From: Bombyx mori
Lineage: Eukaryota > Arthropoda > Insecta > Lepidoptera > Bombycidae
Reading direction: 5' to 3'
Assembly: GCF_030269925.1 (NCBI RefSeq)
Contig: NC_085125.1
Span: forward strand, 1,084,501-1,148,500
Length of the DNA stretch: 64,000 bases
Below the pieces are notes generated by a model. It was given only the letters and a program-made list of their open reading frames with translations, did not search any database and had not been told where the DNA came from. Every line of letters starts with the position of its first letter. Within the stretch, counting starts at the first letter, position 1. Of the stretch, positions 25,201 to 33,674 are shown in pieces. The translations under genes and the position numbers were made by a program.

Positions 25201-28200
25201 TGACGCTATTGGTACCATTGATATGATGGATAACGAATGGCCTACTTTTGTGTCTCTCTGATTTTAAAGAGTGACGCCAAAACGTAATCCCCCTCCCTCT
25301 GTTTTCAGATACAAGAAATACCTTTATCACCAGATTTATCATCAAGAAACAGATCGGAACTTCATGAAAAGAATAATGGGATTCTTATTGACTGTATCAA
25401 GCAGCACCAAGCTATAGTAAGGTGCGGTGCTTTAAATAGTTTTTTTAACAGCCCACGCACGTCCAGTGTTGAATAAGCCCTCCCCCAAGGTTCACCACAA
25501 TAGCCGGTCTTGCGCATCATGCAACTAGCAGGTTCCTGCGACTTTTAGCAAGTCTTCGATCCACCTCGTGGGTGCCTAAGCACGCTACGCTTTCGGGCAC
25601 GCGGTCACCATTGGAGAACTTTTCGGCCCCAGCGGCTTACGGTTCTCTATAAGCAATGTGCCTTGCGTACTGCCATTTCAATCTTCGAATCCTTCGGGCT
25701 ACGTCAGTTACCTTCGTTCTTCTGCGAATCTTCTCGTGACTGATTCGACTTCGCAGAGAAAATCTGAGAATAGCCCTCTCCATTGCTCTTTAAGTGACTT
25801 TGACCCTTCTGATAAGGCCTATTGTCAGAAACGAAGTTATATAAGTAAATACACTTATTTGATACTATTTAAGACACTTTGAACGTTAAACTTAGCTTCT
25901 TAGATAAATAACCCCTCAATGAAAGTTATGGTTAGAGTTTTAGCATTAACGTAAGTTTTAGAATCCTTTCATACAAACTCTTTAAGACTCATCGCATTAG
26001 TGATTTGTGGACCCTGATACTGACTAGTGTGAACTCATCATAAGTAAGTATTATTTGTGATTAGATTTAGTTAATGACCCTGCTACTTTTATTTCCAGAT
26101 TTTCAGAATTATGCGAAGGCACTTTTCAAGTACATTCGTTTTTTCATCTAGGCGGTATTGTGTTCATGATTTGTGTCATAGGATTTCGGATGGCCGGGGT
26201 GAGTTTTGATAAAAATTAATTAGTAATTGTAAGCGAAGGACAATTCACGATTGAGTTCACGGAGCTTTTACTGGGTGCCGAAGCCCTAAGGTACCATGAC
26301 GTGACCGTACAGCTTTCTGGACGGGAAGTTGAAGTATCAATCATGCTACAACAAATTATGAAAACTTAGGACCAAATGCTCAAATTCGCGTCATATCACC
26401 TTATTTTCTTAGTATTTTAGTATTATTATTATTATTGTACCATGGTTCACTTGCGGACTAAATAATAATAATAATAATAATGGTTGGTTCGAAGTAAGCA
26501 TCAGTGAATGGAATATTTGAAATGTATTAAACTGATAATTATTTTTAACTAGCTGACACGGCAGACTTCGTAGTTCCTCAATCGATAAATAAAAGACACA
26601 TCAAGGGGGCACATAAAAGGAAAAAACAAAATTCTTTGTTTTTATATAATTCCGAGCTTTTTTATATTTTCTCACCTTTTAAACCTTCCCTGGACTTCCA
26701 CGAATAATTCAAGACCAAAATTAGTCAAATTGGTCCAGCCGTTTTCGAGTTTTAGTGAGATTAACGAACAGCAATTCATTTTTATATACAGAGAAGATAG
26801 ATAAATGTATCTTTTTTATTTGATTGATTTTGGTAATTCTAAGTATGTTTCAATGATACTATGTACACATATGGATTTGTTGTTGTCTGAAATATAATAA
26901 ATCATTCATTAATTCATTCAATAATCACATTTTTTTCATGAACAGGAGTCACCAGTAAGCGCACAGTTCTGGGCAGCTCTCAGCTATTTAGTTATCATTT
27001 TGGGCCAACTATACCTTTACTGTTGGTGCGCTAATGAGTTAACAACCAAAGTAAGTATTTACGTTGGCAGCTGTCACAGAACAAAATATAATTGAGAGAA
27101 ACTTGAATCGTTTCTACATATGTATACTCTAAGTCGCAAGTTTACGGAGTAAAAGCCTCAGTTCGGTTGAAAATCTTTCATTAGCCGCCGAAGCCGTAGT
27201 TCAAAATACACGCAATGTATAGCTTAAGCCTTGTTCTGACTAGGCGAGTATTTTAGTCGAGTACCGAGTAATAGCTAAATGTGTCTGAGCACCAAAAATT
27301 TAGTCGAGTAGGCTAGTAAATAATTTAGTCAAGTTAATCCATTTTGTTCTATTTTTTCGGGCGAGTAGCGAATAGTTTAGCCACAAAATTACTCGATACT
27401 CGACTAAAATACTCGCCTAGTCCGAACAAGGCTTTAGTGTGTGAAGGTAGACACTTCGATATTTTACTATATTCCGTCTAGAGCTTAACTATTTTTATTT
27501 TTCTGAACTGATAAAAACAACTAGGTATTTACTACTGCTTTTAAATCCTCGACAGTTTCAATTCAGAATTTTTTTATTGCTTATATGGGTGGACGATCTC
27601 ACAGCCTACCTGGTATTAAGTGGTTACTGGAGCCCATAGACATCTACAACGTAAATGCGCCACCCACCTTGAGACATAAGTTTTAAGGTCTCAGTGTAGT
27701 TACAACGGCTGCCTCACCCTTCAAACCGAAACGCATTACTCCTTCACGGCAGAAATAGACAGGGCGGTACCTACCCGTGCGGACTCACAAGAGGTTCTAC
27801 CACCAGTAATTACCTTACCTTTTTTTCTTCTTTTTCTAATAGATTTTGTCACTTCTCATCTTTGTAATTTATTTCATTGTGTACCTACTGATTCTAGTTA
27901 AGCTAAGCTCAGTTCAAAATTTCTGTATATTATGAATGTTGTGTTACTACCGTCCTATTTCTGGTGCGAAGCAGTAGCATGTTTCAGTTGAACAGTCGAA
28001 TAAGTAATTACCTTTCTTTTTTTCCTACCTAAGCCGAGAGTCTTGAGAGGCTATTTCAGCGTAACCTTAACTAAGTAGTAGGTGAGCTCACGGGGCTCAA
28101 ACCTGACGACGTAACCAACACTAACCCTAGCAAAAACAATGCTTCGCGGAATCTACCACCGGATCGGAAACGCGACCCACTGAGAAGATCTGGCGCGAAA

Positions 28201-29265
28201 CTCAGTGGGCTATGTCTGAGGGTTAATTTACTCGTCGAGCCCTTCGTCGCAAGCGATGGGTTCAACGAGAAAGATGACCGGGGTAATTACCGAGCGCTAT
28301 CCTCAGTAGCAATGGTAGACTACACCAATTTCTCTTTCTCACAGAGCGAACAATTGCGAGACAAACTATATCTGACTCCCTGGTATGATCAAGATGTGAA
28401 ATTCAAAAGGAATCTATGTATCGCTATGGAGTGCATGGCTAAAGCACTCACCTTCAGAGCCGGAAGCTATATACCGTTATCTAGAGCTATGTTTGTGTCG
28501 GTATGTTGAAATGATTTGTATTACTAGAAAACCACACGGTACACACTGACCAATTGGCTGTTTTTAGTTACTGTTGTGTTAGCGCGTATGGGGACAAGTC
28601 ATGACTCAAGACGGCCAGTGACATACTAAGATTTATTTTAAACATAACATTTTGTTTTCCATAGCATTTGTACTACTCAACAAACAAGTTTTGATTCCTT
28701 TTTTTTACAATTTTCACATAAGCTTCGGCTTGTCCGTTGCTCGCCGGATGGTATGCCGGCGAAGTCATGTGAGATATACCGTTTAGTGTACAAAAACTAA
28801 GAAACTCCTGAGACCAAAAATTAGTACCGTTATCCGTAACTACCGTATGAGGCAATCCGTATCTGGACATGTACCCATACATTCTTTAAATGACCGCACT
28901 AGTAGATGTGGAAGCCATCTCGTGCCTACACCCCAAGCCACTTGGAGTACGCGTCTACTAGGACGAGGTATATCCGACCATTCAGCGGACCTAGAAGGAA
29001 TGTATGAGTACATGTCCAGATACGAATTGCCACTGTTCATAGTTCTTTTTTTTTATTGCCCTTGTAAGCAGACGAGCATACGGCCCACCTGATGGTGAGT
29101 GGTTACCGTCGCCCATGGACTTCAGTAATACCAGGGGCAGAGCCAAGCTGCTGCCTACGGTTCGGGATAATCTCTTTTTTAACATCAGAATCTTTTTTAC
29201 ATTCCCAGATTCTGCGCTCTTCGTATTCTTACTTCGCGTTCCTGAATCAAGCGAACGAGCAATAA
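22099..29265 (+). CDS. Insect odorant receptor (7tm_6 family), nine exons, complete
   Basis: This gene encodes a putative ligand-selective odorant receptor, a seven-helix plasma-membrane subunit that in this family pairs with Orco to form an odour-gated cation channel in olfactory neurons. Coding exons are 22099-22246, 22849-23032, 23779-23913, 25027-25195, 25309-25421, 26099-26198, 26946-27050, 28345-28500 and 29209-29265. Their lengths sum to 1167 nt, exactly 389 codons including TAA, and every junction has GT/AG with matching phase. The product is 388 residues, normal for the family. Likely membrane segments fall near residues 30-50, 61-85, 124-143, 170-197, 262-283, 290-315 and 357-384. 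Family hallmarks are the N-terminal GVWP, the SPNYE stretch before helix 4, the W-Y-D motif in exon 8 and the terminal SYSYFA. The start is the first ATG in a frame open back to a TGA at 22009. Which receptor subfamily this is cannot be told by eye. Confidence 0.92.
22337..22606 (-). repeat. Bm1 SINE with head, internal deletion (odorant receptor intron 1)
   Basis: The minus strand has the tRNA-like head (ggcctaaaggataaggcgtcc, cggtgttcgaatcccgctgg), the central part, then jumps from 'gcaaattataattt' to the final 60 bp of the body. Confidence 0.85.
22849..23032 (+). CDS. Odorant receptor exon 2 (residues 50-110)
   Basis: The acceptor is TTATTTCCAG and the donor is GC|GTAGGT. The exon covers the first extracellular loop, helix 2 and the start of intracellular loop 1. 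Its ALYMFFTQ stretch is typical of lepidopteran receptors. Confidence 0.92.
23166..23416 (+). repeat. Bm1 SINE (odorant receptor intron 2)
   Basis: 5'-truncated body from 'atggtggtaggacc' to 'aaagcaataaaaaa'. Confidence 0.88.
23779..23913 (+). CDS. Odorant receptor exon 3 (residues 111-155)
   Basis: The acceptor is CTTTTCAG and the donor is TG|GTAAGG. The exon carries helix 3 (a hydrophobic run near residues 124-143) and ends with LPFNEM. Its final TG joins the first G of exon 4 to make the tryptophan codon usual in this loop. A longer open frame on the opposite strand is a shadow of this exon. Confidence 0.9.
25027..25195 (+). CDS. Odorant receptor exon 4 (residues 156-212)
   Basis: The acceptor is CCTACCAG and the donor is CAG|GTAAGT. 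The exon holds the SPNYE stretch and the long helix 4, followed by the start of the intracellular loop. Confidence 0.93.
25309..25421 (+). CDS. Odorant receptor exon 5 (residues 213-249)
   Basis: The acceptor is GTTTTCAG and the donor is AG|GTGCGG, weaker than the others. The exon encodes the hydrophilic second intracellular loop and ends with the conserved HQAIVR stretch. It is separated from exon 4 by a 113-bp intron. Confidence 0.88.
25445..25805 (-). mobile_element. RTE-type retrotransposon fragment (odorant receptor intron 5)
   Basis: Minus-strand reading gives ERAILRFSLRSRI, IRRRTKVTDVARRIRRLKW and HIAYRE, then decayed DRRLAKSRRNLLVA, matching the C-terminal tail after the reverse transcriptase in RTE-like elements. 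Stops and frameshifts are present. Confidence 0.75.
26099..26198 (+). CDS. Odorant receptor exon 6 (residues 250-283)
   Basis: The acceptor is TTATTTCCAG and the donor is GGG|GTGAGT. The exon encodes helix 5. Confidence 0.92.
26413..26482. repeat. Trinucleotide microsatellite
   Basis: (att)n is followed after a short spacer by (aat)n; the two runs could pair as a hairpin. Confidence 0.7.
26549..26794 (-). mobile_element. Helitron-like element, family B (odorant receptor intron 6)
   Basis: Plus strand starts CTAGCTGACACGGCAGAC and ends with the complement of 'tctctgtatataaaaatg'. Closely similar to 12487-12782. Confidence 0.65.
26946..27050 (+). CDS. Odorant receptor exon 7 (residues 284-318)
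   Basis: The acceptor is ATGAACAG and the donor is AAA|GTAAGT. The exon encodes helix 6 and ends in the conserved CANELTTK stretch. Confidence 0.92.
27227..27433. mobile_element. Tourist-like (PIF/Harbinger) MITE, odorant receptor intron 7
   Basis: A 207-bp element with ~36-bp inverted ends (agccttgttctgactaggcg / cgcctagtccgaacaaggct), flanked by TTA on both sides (27224-27226, 27434-27436). The 3-bp TTA duplication is the PIF/Harbinger signature. Both arms also carry 'gagtattttagtcgagta'. Confidence 0.82.
27569..27809 (-). repeat. Bm1 SINE (odorant receptor intron 7)
   Basis: 5'-truncated body with 'ggcggtacctacccgtgcgg' and the usual ends. Confidence 0.88.
28018..28295 (-). mobile_element. 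Jockey-type element 3' UTR (odorant receptor intron 7)
   Basis: Reverse complement: tail 'tttttttcctacctaagcc', 'cgatccggtggtagattcc', 'gcccactgagtttcgcgcc'. It ends about 50 bp before the exon 8 acceptor. Confidence 0.75.
28345..28500 (+). CDS. Odorant receptor exon 8 (residues 319-370)
   Basis: The frame stays open upstream to an ATG at 28312, but the true acceptor is the pyrimidine-rich CTCTTTCTCACAG ending at 28344. Only that site keeps phase 0 with exon 7. The exon carries the WYDQD motif and the FRAGSYIPLS segment that begins helix 7. The donor is TCG|GTATGT. Confidence 0.9.
28673..28990 (-). mobile_element. Ty3/gypsy-type integrase fragment (odorant receptor intron 8)
   Basis: The minus strand reads GRIYLVLVDAYSKWLGV, a stop, then HTVVTDNGTNFWSQEF, NGISHMTSPAYHPASNGQAEA. 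These are the core of an rve integrase with both catalytic Asp (DAYSKW, TDNG) and the Glu (GQAEA). It has no LTRs and a broken frame, so it is a dead fragment. Confidence 0.82.
28998..29038 (+). repeat. Inverted duplicate of part of the integrase fragment
   Basis: The segment 'gaatgtatgagtacatgtcc' onward is the inverse of 28848-28887 with few differences, so a ~40-bp arm pair encloses about 110 bp. Confidence 0.7.
29045..29165 (-). repeat. Short retroposon, family S (odorant receptor intron 8)
   Basis: 'ttattgcccttgtaagcaga ... ggcagagccaagctgctgcc' recurs at 36685, 46770 and 58984. The A-rich tail lies at the 'caagggcaataaaaa' end. Probably a SINE or LINE 3' end. Confidence 0.7.
29209..29265 (+). 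CDS. Odorant receptor exon 9 (terminal, residues 371-388)
   Basis: The acceptor is ACATTCCCAG. Eighteen codons plus TAA encode the conserved C-terminus ILRSSYSYFAFL, the second half of helix 7. The exon sits 44 bp downstream of a repeat insertion in intron 8. No convincing poly(A) signal is near; the first AATAAA I see is at about 29632. Confidence 0.88.
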   Translation: MLRSSYSYFAFLNQANEQ

Positions 29266-29576
29266 CACGTTTCAGATTAACAAAAATCTGCAGAATTAAA
29301 GACTATAAAGATAAAGATATAGAAGCCTTTATTAACAACCTTAATTCATATTTATGTACATACTATTCATTATTTATTTCTTTGCGTTTGACATCGGCTA
29401 AGATTGTTTTGCTTTTGCATAGGCCTCCGCCAAATCCTGCCATAAGTTCCGGTCGTGGCATTTCCTCTTCCACGAAAAGCCTGCAACGGCTTTTAAAGAC
29501 TATAAAGAGTCTTAAGGGCTTTGTTAAATATATCATCATATCTTATCTTATACCTTTAAATGAGCAATTCTTGTAT

Positions 29577-29600
29577 ATAAATATATATATATATATATAA
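29577..29600. repeat. (AT)n microsatellite
   Basis: A pure alternating AT run of about ten units. Confidence 0.75.
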
Positions 29601-29969
29601 TCTGATTCTCGGAAACGGCGCCAACGATTTTAATAAAATTTAGTATAAAGTGGATTTCGGGGGCGATACATCGATCTAGCTACGATTTATTTTCAGAAAA
29701 TGTTGTTTTATTCGTGTTTTCAATAATGAACTTTATCGATAACCAACTTAAACATAAACTTTTTTGTTTATTGAAAGAAAATAACAAATAAAATAATATA
29801 ATATCAATATGTAATTCGTCTTCTTCTTAGTCGAATACTTCATTGCTGAAGGTCGTGTCCTTGAAATGTAATTCGTATTTAAATATAATTTCTAAAGAAC
29901 ACAAAATATAAAAAAAAAAATACCGAGCAAAACTCGATCATCTTCTAGTTGCCTTGCTATTTATATACA

Positions 29970-30110
29970 TCATCATTATCATCATTATCCTGCCCTTCTC
30001 CCAGTCACATGGGGTCGACGCAACATCTTTTCTCCTTCCATACTCCTTTATCGTATACCATTTCTTGGTTCACTCCGCTTTTACACATATCGTATTTCAC
30101 GTAATAAGCC
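29970..30110 (-). mobile_element. RTE-type element 3' fragment
   Basis: The complement contains 'tatacgataaaggagtatgg' and 'cgaccccatgtgactgggag', matching 37110-37295 in the opposite orientation. Confidence 0.62.
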
Positions 30111-30386
30111 CTCTTTGTACAAGTGATGAAAATACTCACAGGAAGAAAGAGGACGTAAGAAGATTGTTTGTGAAAGAAAAACAGCCCAAAGAATGAGATC
30201 CTTGTAGTCGTCGTGGCTTCTAGGTTAAGAAGCTCGGTATACTCATATCAAACAAACATGCGGTCAAATTCTAAAAGCTGCTACCGACTATTCAGGAATA
30301 TTTTACGTATTCACGAATTATTAAACGACGAAGTAAATAAATAGCATAATGTAATAAAACCGAAACTAGCAGCTTATAAATTTAAA

Positions 30387-30637
30387 TCTATACTTATTAT
30401 ATAAATCTACAATGGTTTTTACGGATGTTCCGTTATAACTACTGAACCATGCATCCGATTGATTTGAAACTTGGTATCCATGTAGAAAATACATGTACTT
30501 AATGGATAGGCTAATATTTATATGACTGTTGGACTCCCTATACTAGTTGCGGAAGCGTAAAAGATGAGAATCTTTGTGGGGGTGAGAAATAATAATGTTA
30601 ATTTTAAATGGCTAGCGAAGCGGACGGGAACAGCTAG
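30387..30637 (+). mobile_element. Helitron-like element, family A
   Basis: 251 bp, TCTATACTTATTATATAAATC to GGAACAGCTAG, inserted between A and T. Confidence 0.72.
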
Positions 30638-31250
30638 TAAATAAATAAAAATATGTATATAATACTTATTCATTTGATTGTGTCGGTAGAAGTACATAAT
30701 TTGGGGTAAATCGTACATTGAACAGAATGTAATATAAAACAGATATGATTGCTGTTTTGAAACAGCAATAGGACCATCGTTCCAACACAACTAAAATGAC
30801 TGACGTGCATACAGCTCATGTCGTTATGATTAGCTATCGCCACTGATAGATATTGACAATGCCAATGCACTGCTTAGCGAATTTCTTTTATCGAGATCTA
30901 GGCTAGACATTTTTTTAATTGTTGGAACCTCCTTGCGGGTCTGTCAGAGCAAAAATAAGAAACATAATAATGTTGTAATAATAAAATCGTGATGATTATA
31001 ATCAGTTTACATTTGATTGATACATCAATACACATCACATCAACACGAGGTCAATTTTTAATTACGTAACACCCAGACTATCTACGATAATTTTATTGTA
31101 ACGTCTTTTGTTTGTTCGCTATTTCATTTTTAGCACTTAGGTACACAGATTTTGAAGTTAATTTGTGTAACAGTAAGCTTTATTCTTTGCTGCGTAAGAT
31201 GGGCTGTATTTCTATTTTATTGAGATTTGATTTTGAAATCTTCGTGTTTT

Positions 31251-31504
31251 ATTTATTTATTTTTTATTGCTTAGATGGGTGAAAGAGCTTCACAGCCCAC
31301 CTGATGTTAAATAGTTACTGGAGCCCATAGACATCGACAACGTAAATGCGCCACCCACTCTGAGATATAAGTTCTAAGGTCTCGAGTACAGTTACAACGG
31401 CTGCCCTATCCTTCAAACCGAAACGCATTACTGCTTCACGGCAGAAATAGGCAGGGTGGTCGTACCTGCCCGCGCGGACTCACAAGACGTCCTACCACCA
31501 GTAA
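31251..31504 (-). repeat. Bm1 SINE, 5'-truncated
   Basis: Standard body, with a T-rich (ttta)n extension at the 3' side. Confidence 0.88.
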
Positions 31505-31750
31505 AAATTGTGTGTATTTTTATGTCGCCAAGACGACGACAGGGAGTTTCGCGTTTTCTTCTTCAATAGTTATATTGGACTGCGATTTATTAATTAACTT
31601 CGTTAGTTTGATGTAAAGGGGTCGTTTATAAAATTATGTTTATACAAATGGTTACGTAGTGTTTAGCGGTCGCAAGTTCGAGGTCAACCGCAGAAAAACT
31701 TGTAGAATTTATAGAATCTTTGTTTAAAATATGGTAGGGTTTGATTAATT

Positions 31751-32174
31751 AGTCGTCGTGGCCCAAAGGATAAGACGTCCGGTGCATTCGTGTCTTGCGA
31801 TGCACCGGTGTTTGAGTCCCGCAAGCGGGTACCAATTTTTCTGATGAAATACGTACGTAACAAATATCCACGATTGACTTCCAGCAGTTGAAGTAATAAC
31901 ATCGTGTAATAAAAGTCAAACCCGCAAAATTATAATTTGCATAATTACTGATGGTAGGACCTCTTGTGAGTCCGCACAGGTAGGTAGGCATCACCCCGCT
32001 TATTTCTGCCGTGAAGCAGTAATGCGTTTCGGTTTGAAGGGTGGGGCAGCCGTTGTGACTATACTGAGACTTTAGAACTCATATCTCAAGGTGGGTGGTG
32101 GCATTTACGTTGTAGATGTGCGGCGGGCCACCAGGCGGGTTATGAGCACGTCCACCCATCTATTCAATAAAAAA
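31751..32174 (+). repeat. Bm1 SINE, near full length
   Basis: Head 'gtcgtcgtggcccaaaggat', centre and body present. A short deletion in the body removes part of 'ctatgggctccagtaaccac'. Confidence 0.9.
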
Positions 32175-32782
32175 TTAATAATGATAAACATGAGCAGGAT
32201 AGCAACTATTTCTGAGAGGCCTTGAGAAGCCTCTGTTCAGCAGTGAAGGACCTTCGACTAAAGATTGTAAACATTATGAGGTAAAGCAATTTTTACGGTA
32301 ATTAATTTGAATGGTTTTGATTACTAGTAGTTAAAGTACTTTGAGGATAACGAAAAAGGGAAGATATTCTATCGTGCGTGTGAAATCGCTCAGAAGATCC
32401 ACGGCCCAAATTTATGGTTCGGAAGTCGTAAATATAGAAACTTATCTTAAAAATTTTGTTAGCGAGATTCAAGCATCAGTCAAATATACCTATTGTGTTT
32501 TACGACAGCTACCTACCACGGTACCGATTTACATCCTTAACATAATTATACCTAGTCATAAATACATATTTAGATCGTAGCACAGTGAAGCGTATTTTTA
32601 AAACCCATGTACAAATATTGTTTCGTTTTTGTTTACTGTAGCATTTTAAGAGTTTCTAAATTTACAAAAAAAAAGCTGAAAAATATGAAAAGCTACTAAA
32701 ATATTATAACTTCGATATTATTATATAAGTTTGGTATGCTTTGCACTTTATAATCTAATAAAATCACTTCTACCTAATAGAT

Positions 32783-32850
32783 TTTTTTTTATGATTGAGG
32801 GATTACTGGTGGCTCCGAAGCCTTTCCAGTTTCAACAGGACAGTATTGTT
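32783..32850 (-). mobile_element. Jockey-type element extreme 3' end
   Basis: 'tttttttttatgattgaggg' and 'agcctttccagtttcaacag' match the terminal part of 56762-56862 reversed. Confidence 0.6.
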
Positions 32851-33176
32851 GGACAGATTGTATGGATTGGAGGGTGTCTATGTGGGTGCGGGCCGCGTTA
32901 TCGAACACCACACTCGCGTAAGTCATTACGGGCCCATAACAGAGCATAATGTCAGTGCTCCATAGGTACTTATTATACCATCCTCAGATTTGTAATACTT
33001 CTTAGTTTTTAAAAATTCTTACACAGTAAACATATTGTTTTTTTTTATTGTGTCAACCTCTATTATAACTATTAGAGAAAAAAATAAGATAACAAAAAAA
33101 TATATAATAAAAAAGAGTGCAAACAATGATATTTGCACACTATGGCGCATTATGCTCTGTAATTAACCATTACTTA

Positions 33177-33300
33177 ATGGTAGTTTTCCAATTACAGAGC
33201 ATAATGCGACTCAGTGACGCACAATGCCGAATTATGCTGAAGCTTAGTTGAGCATTATGCCGCATAATGCGCTCTTGTGCTGTAATTGGAAAACGGCCTG
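33177..33300. mobile_element. Tourist-like MITE upstream of RPAP3
   Basis: The 15-bp inner inverted arms are perfect (gttttccaattacag at 33183, ctgtaattggaaaac at 33280) and TTA flanks both ends (33174-33176, 33301-33303). A further 19-bp inverted copy of the 'cgcattatgctctgtaatt' arm lies just outside at 33146-33164. The whole sits about 240 bp before the RPAP3 start codon, possibly within its promoter. Confidence 0.68.
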
Positions 33301-33539
33301 TTAAGCGACAAGAAAGTATTTTTAATCAAAATAAAGTCAAATCGGAACTTTTTTAGTACATTCGTTATTTTATCCACTGCAACCCCAAAATTGCCATGAC
33401 AATCAAATTTGTTTGGAATCTGACGTTTCTCAAGTGTTTGTTCGTGGTTTGTTCGCGAGGGTCTAGGAATCTCGAAACGTTTATCGATCAAACAAGGACT
33501 AAAATAAGGTATTCAATAATAATAAACTGGCGTCAGATT

Positions 33540-33674
33540 ATGGAAAAAGCATTCGAAGTACAAAAACAAGTACGCGATAATGCGAAAACAGTACAGAGTT
33601 ACATGAGTGACCTGCTTAATTGGGAGACCGAAATGAAGAGAAAAGAAGCAGCAATTAATGGGCAATATGAACAG
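33540..33674 (+). CDS. RPAP3: RPAP3 exon 1 (residues 1-45)
   Basis: The open frame continues upstream to an ATG at 33396, but homology begins at 33540. The NWETEMKRKE segment corresponds to the conserved NWE-x-D/E-x-K stretch of RPAP3. The donor is CAG|GTTTAC. Confidence 0.9.

Noticed and set aside
28312..28344. Start of odorant receptor exon 8 at the ATG 28312 or at the AG sites 28306/28309
   Set aside because: None is in phase with exon 7; the pyrimidine-rich acceptor at 28344 is, and restores the family alignment.
33396..33539. N-terminal extension of RPAP3 from the ATG at 33396
   Set aside because: The extra 48 residues have no counterpart in the family, and homology begins at the 33540 ATG.
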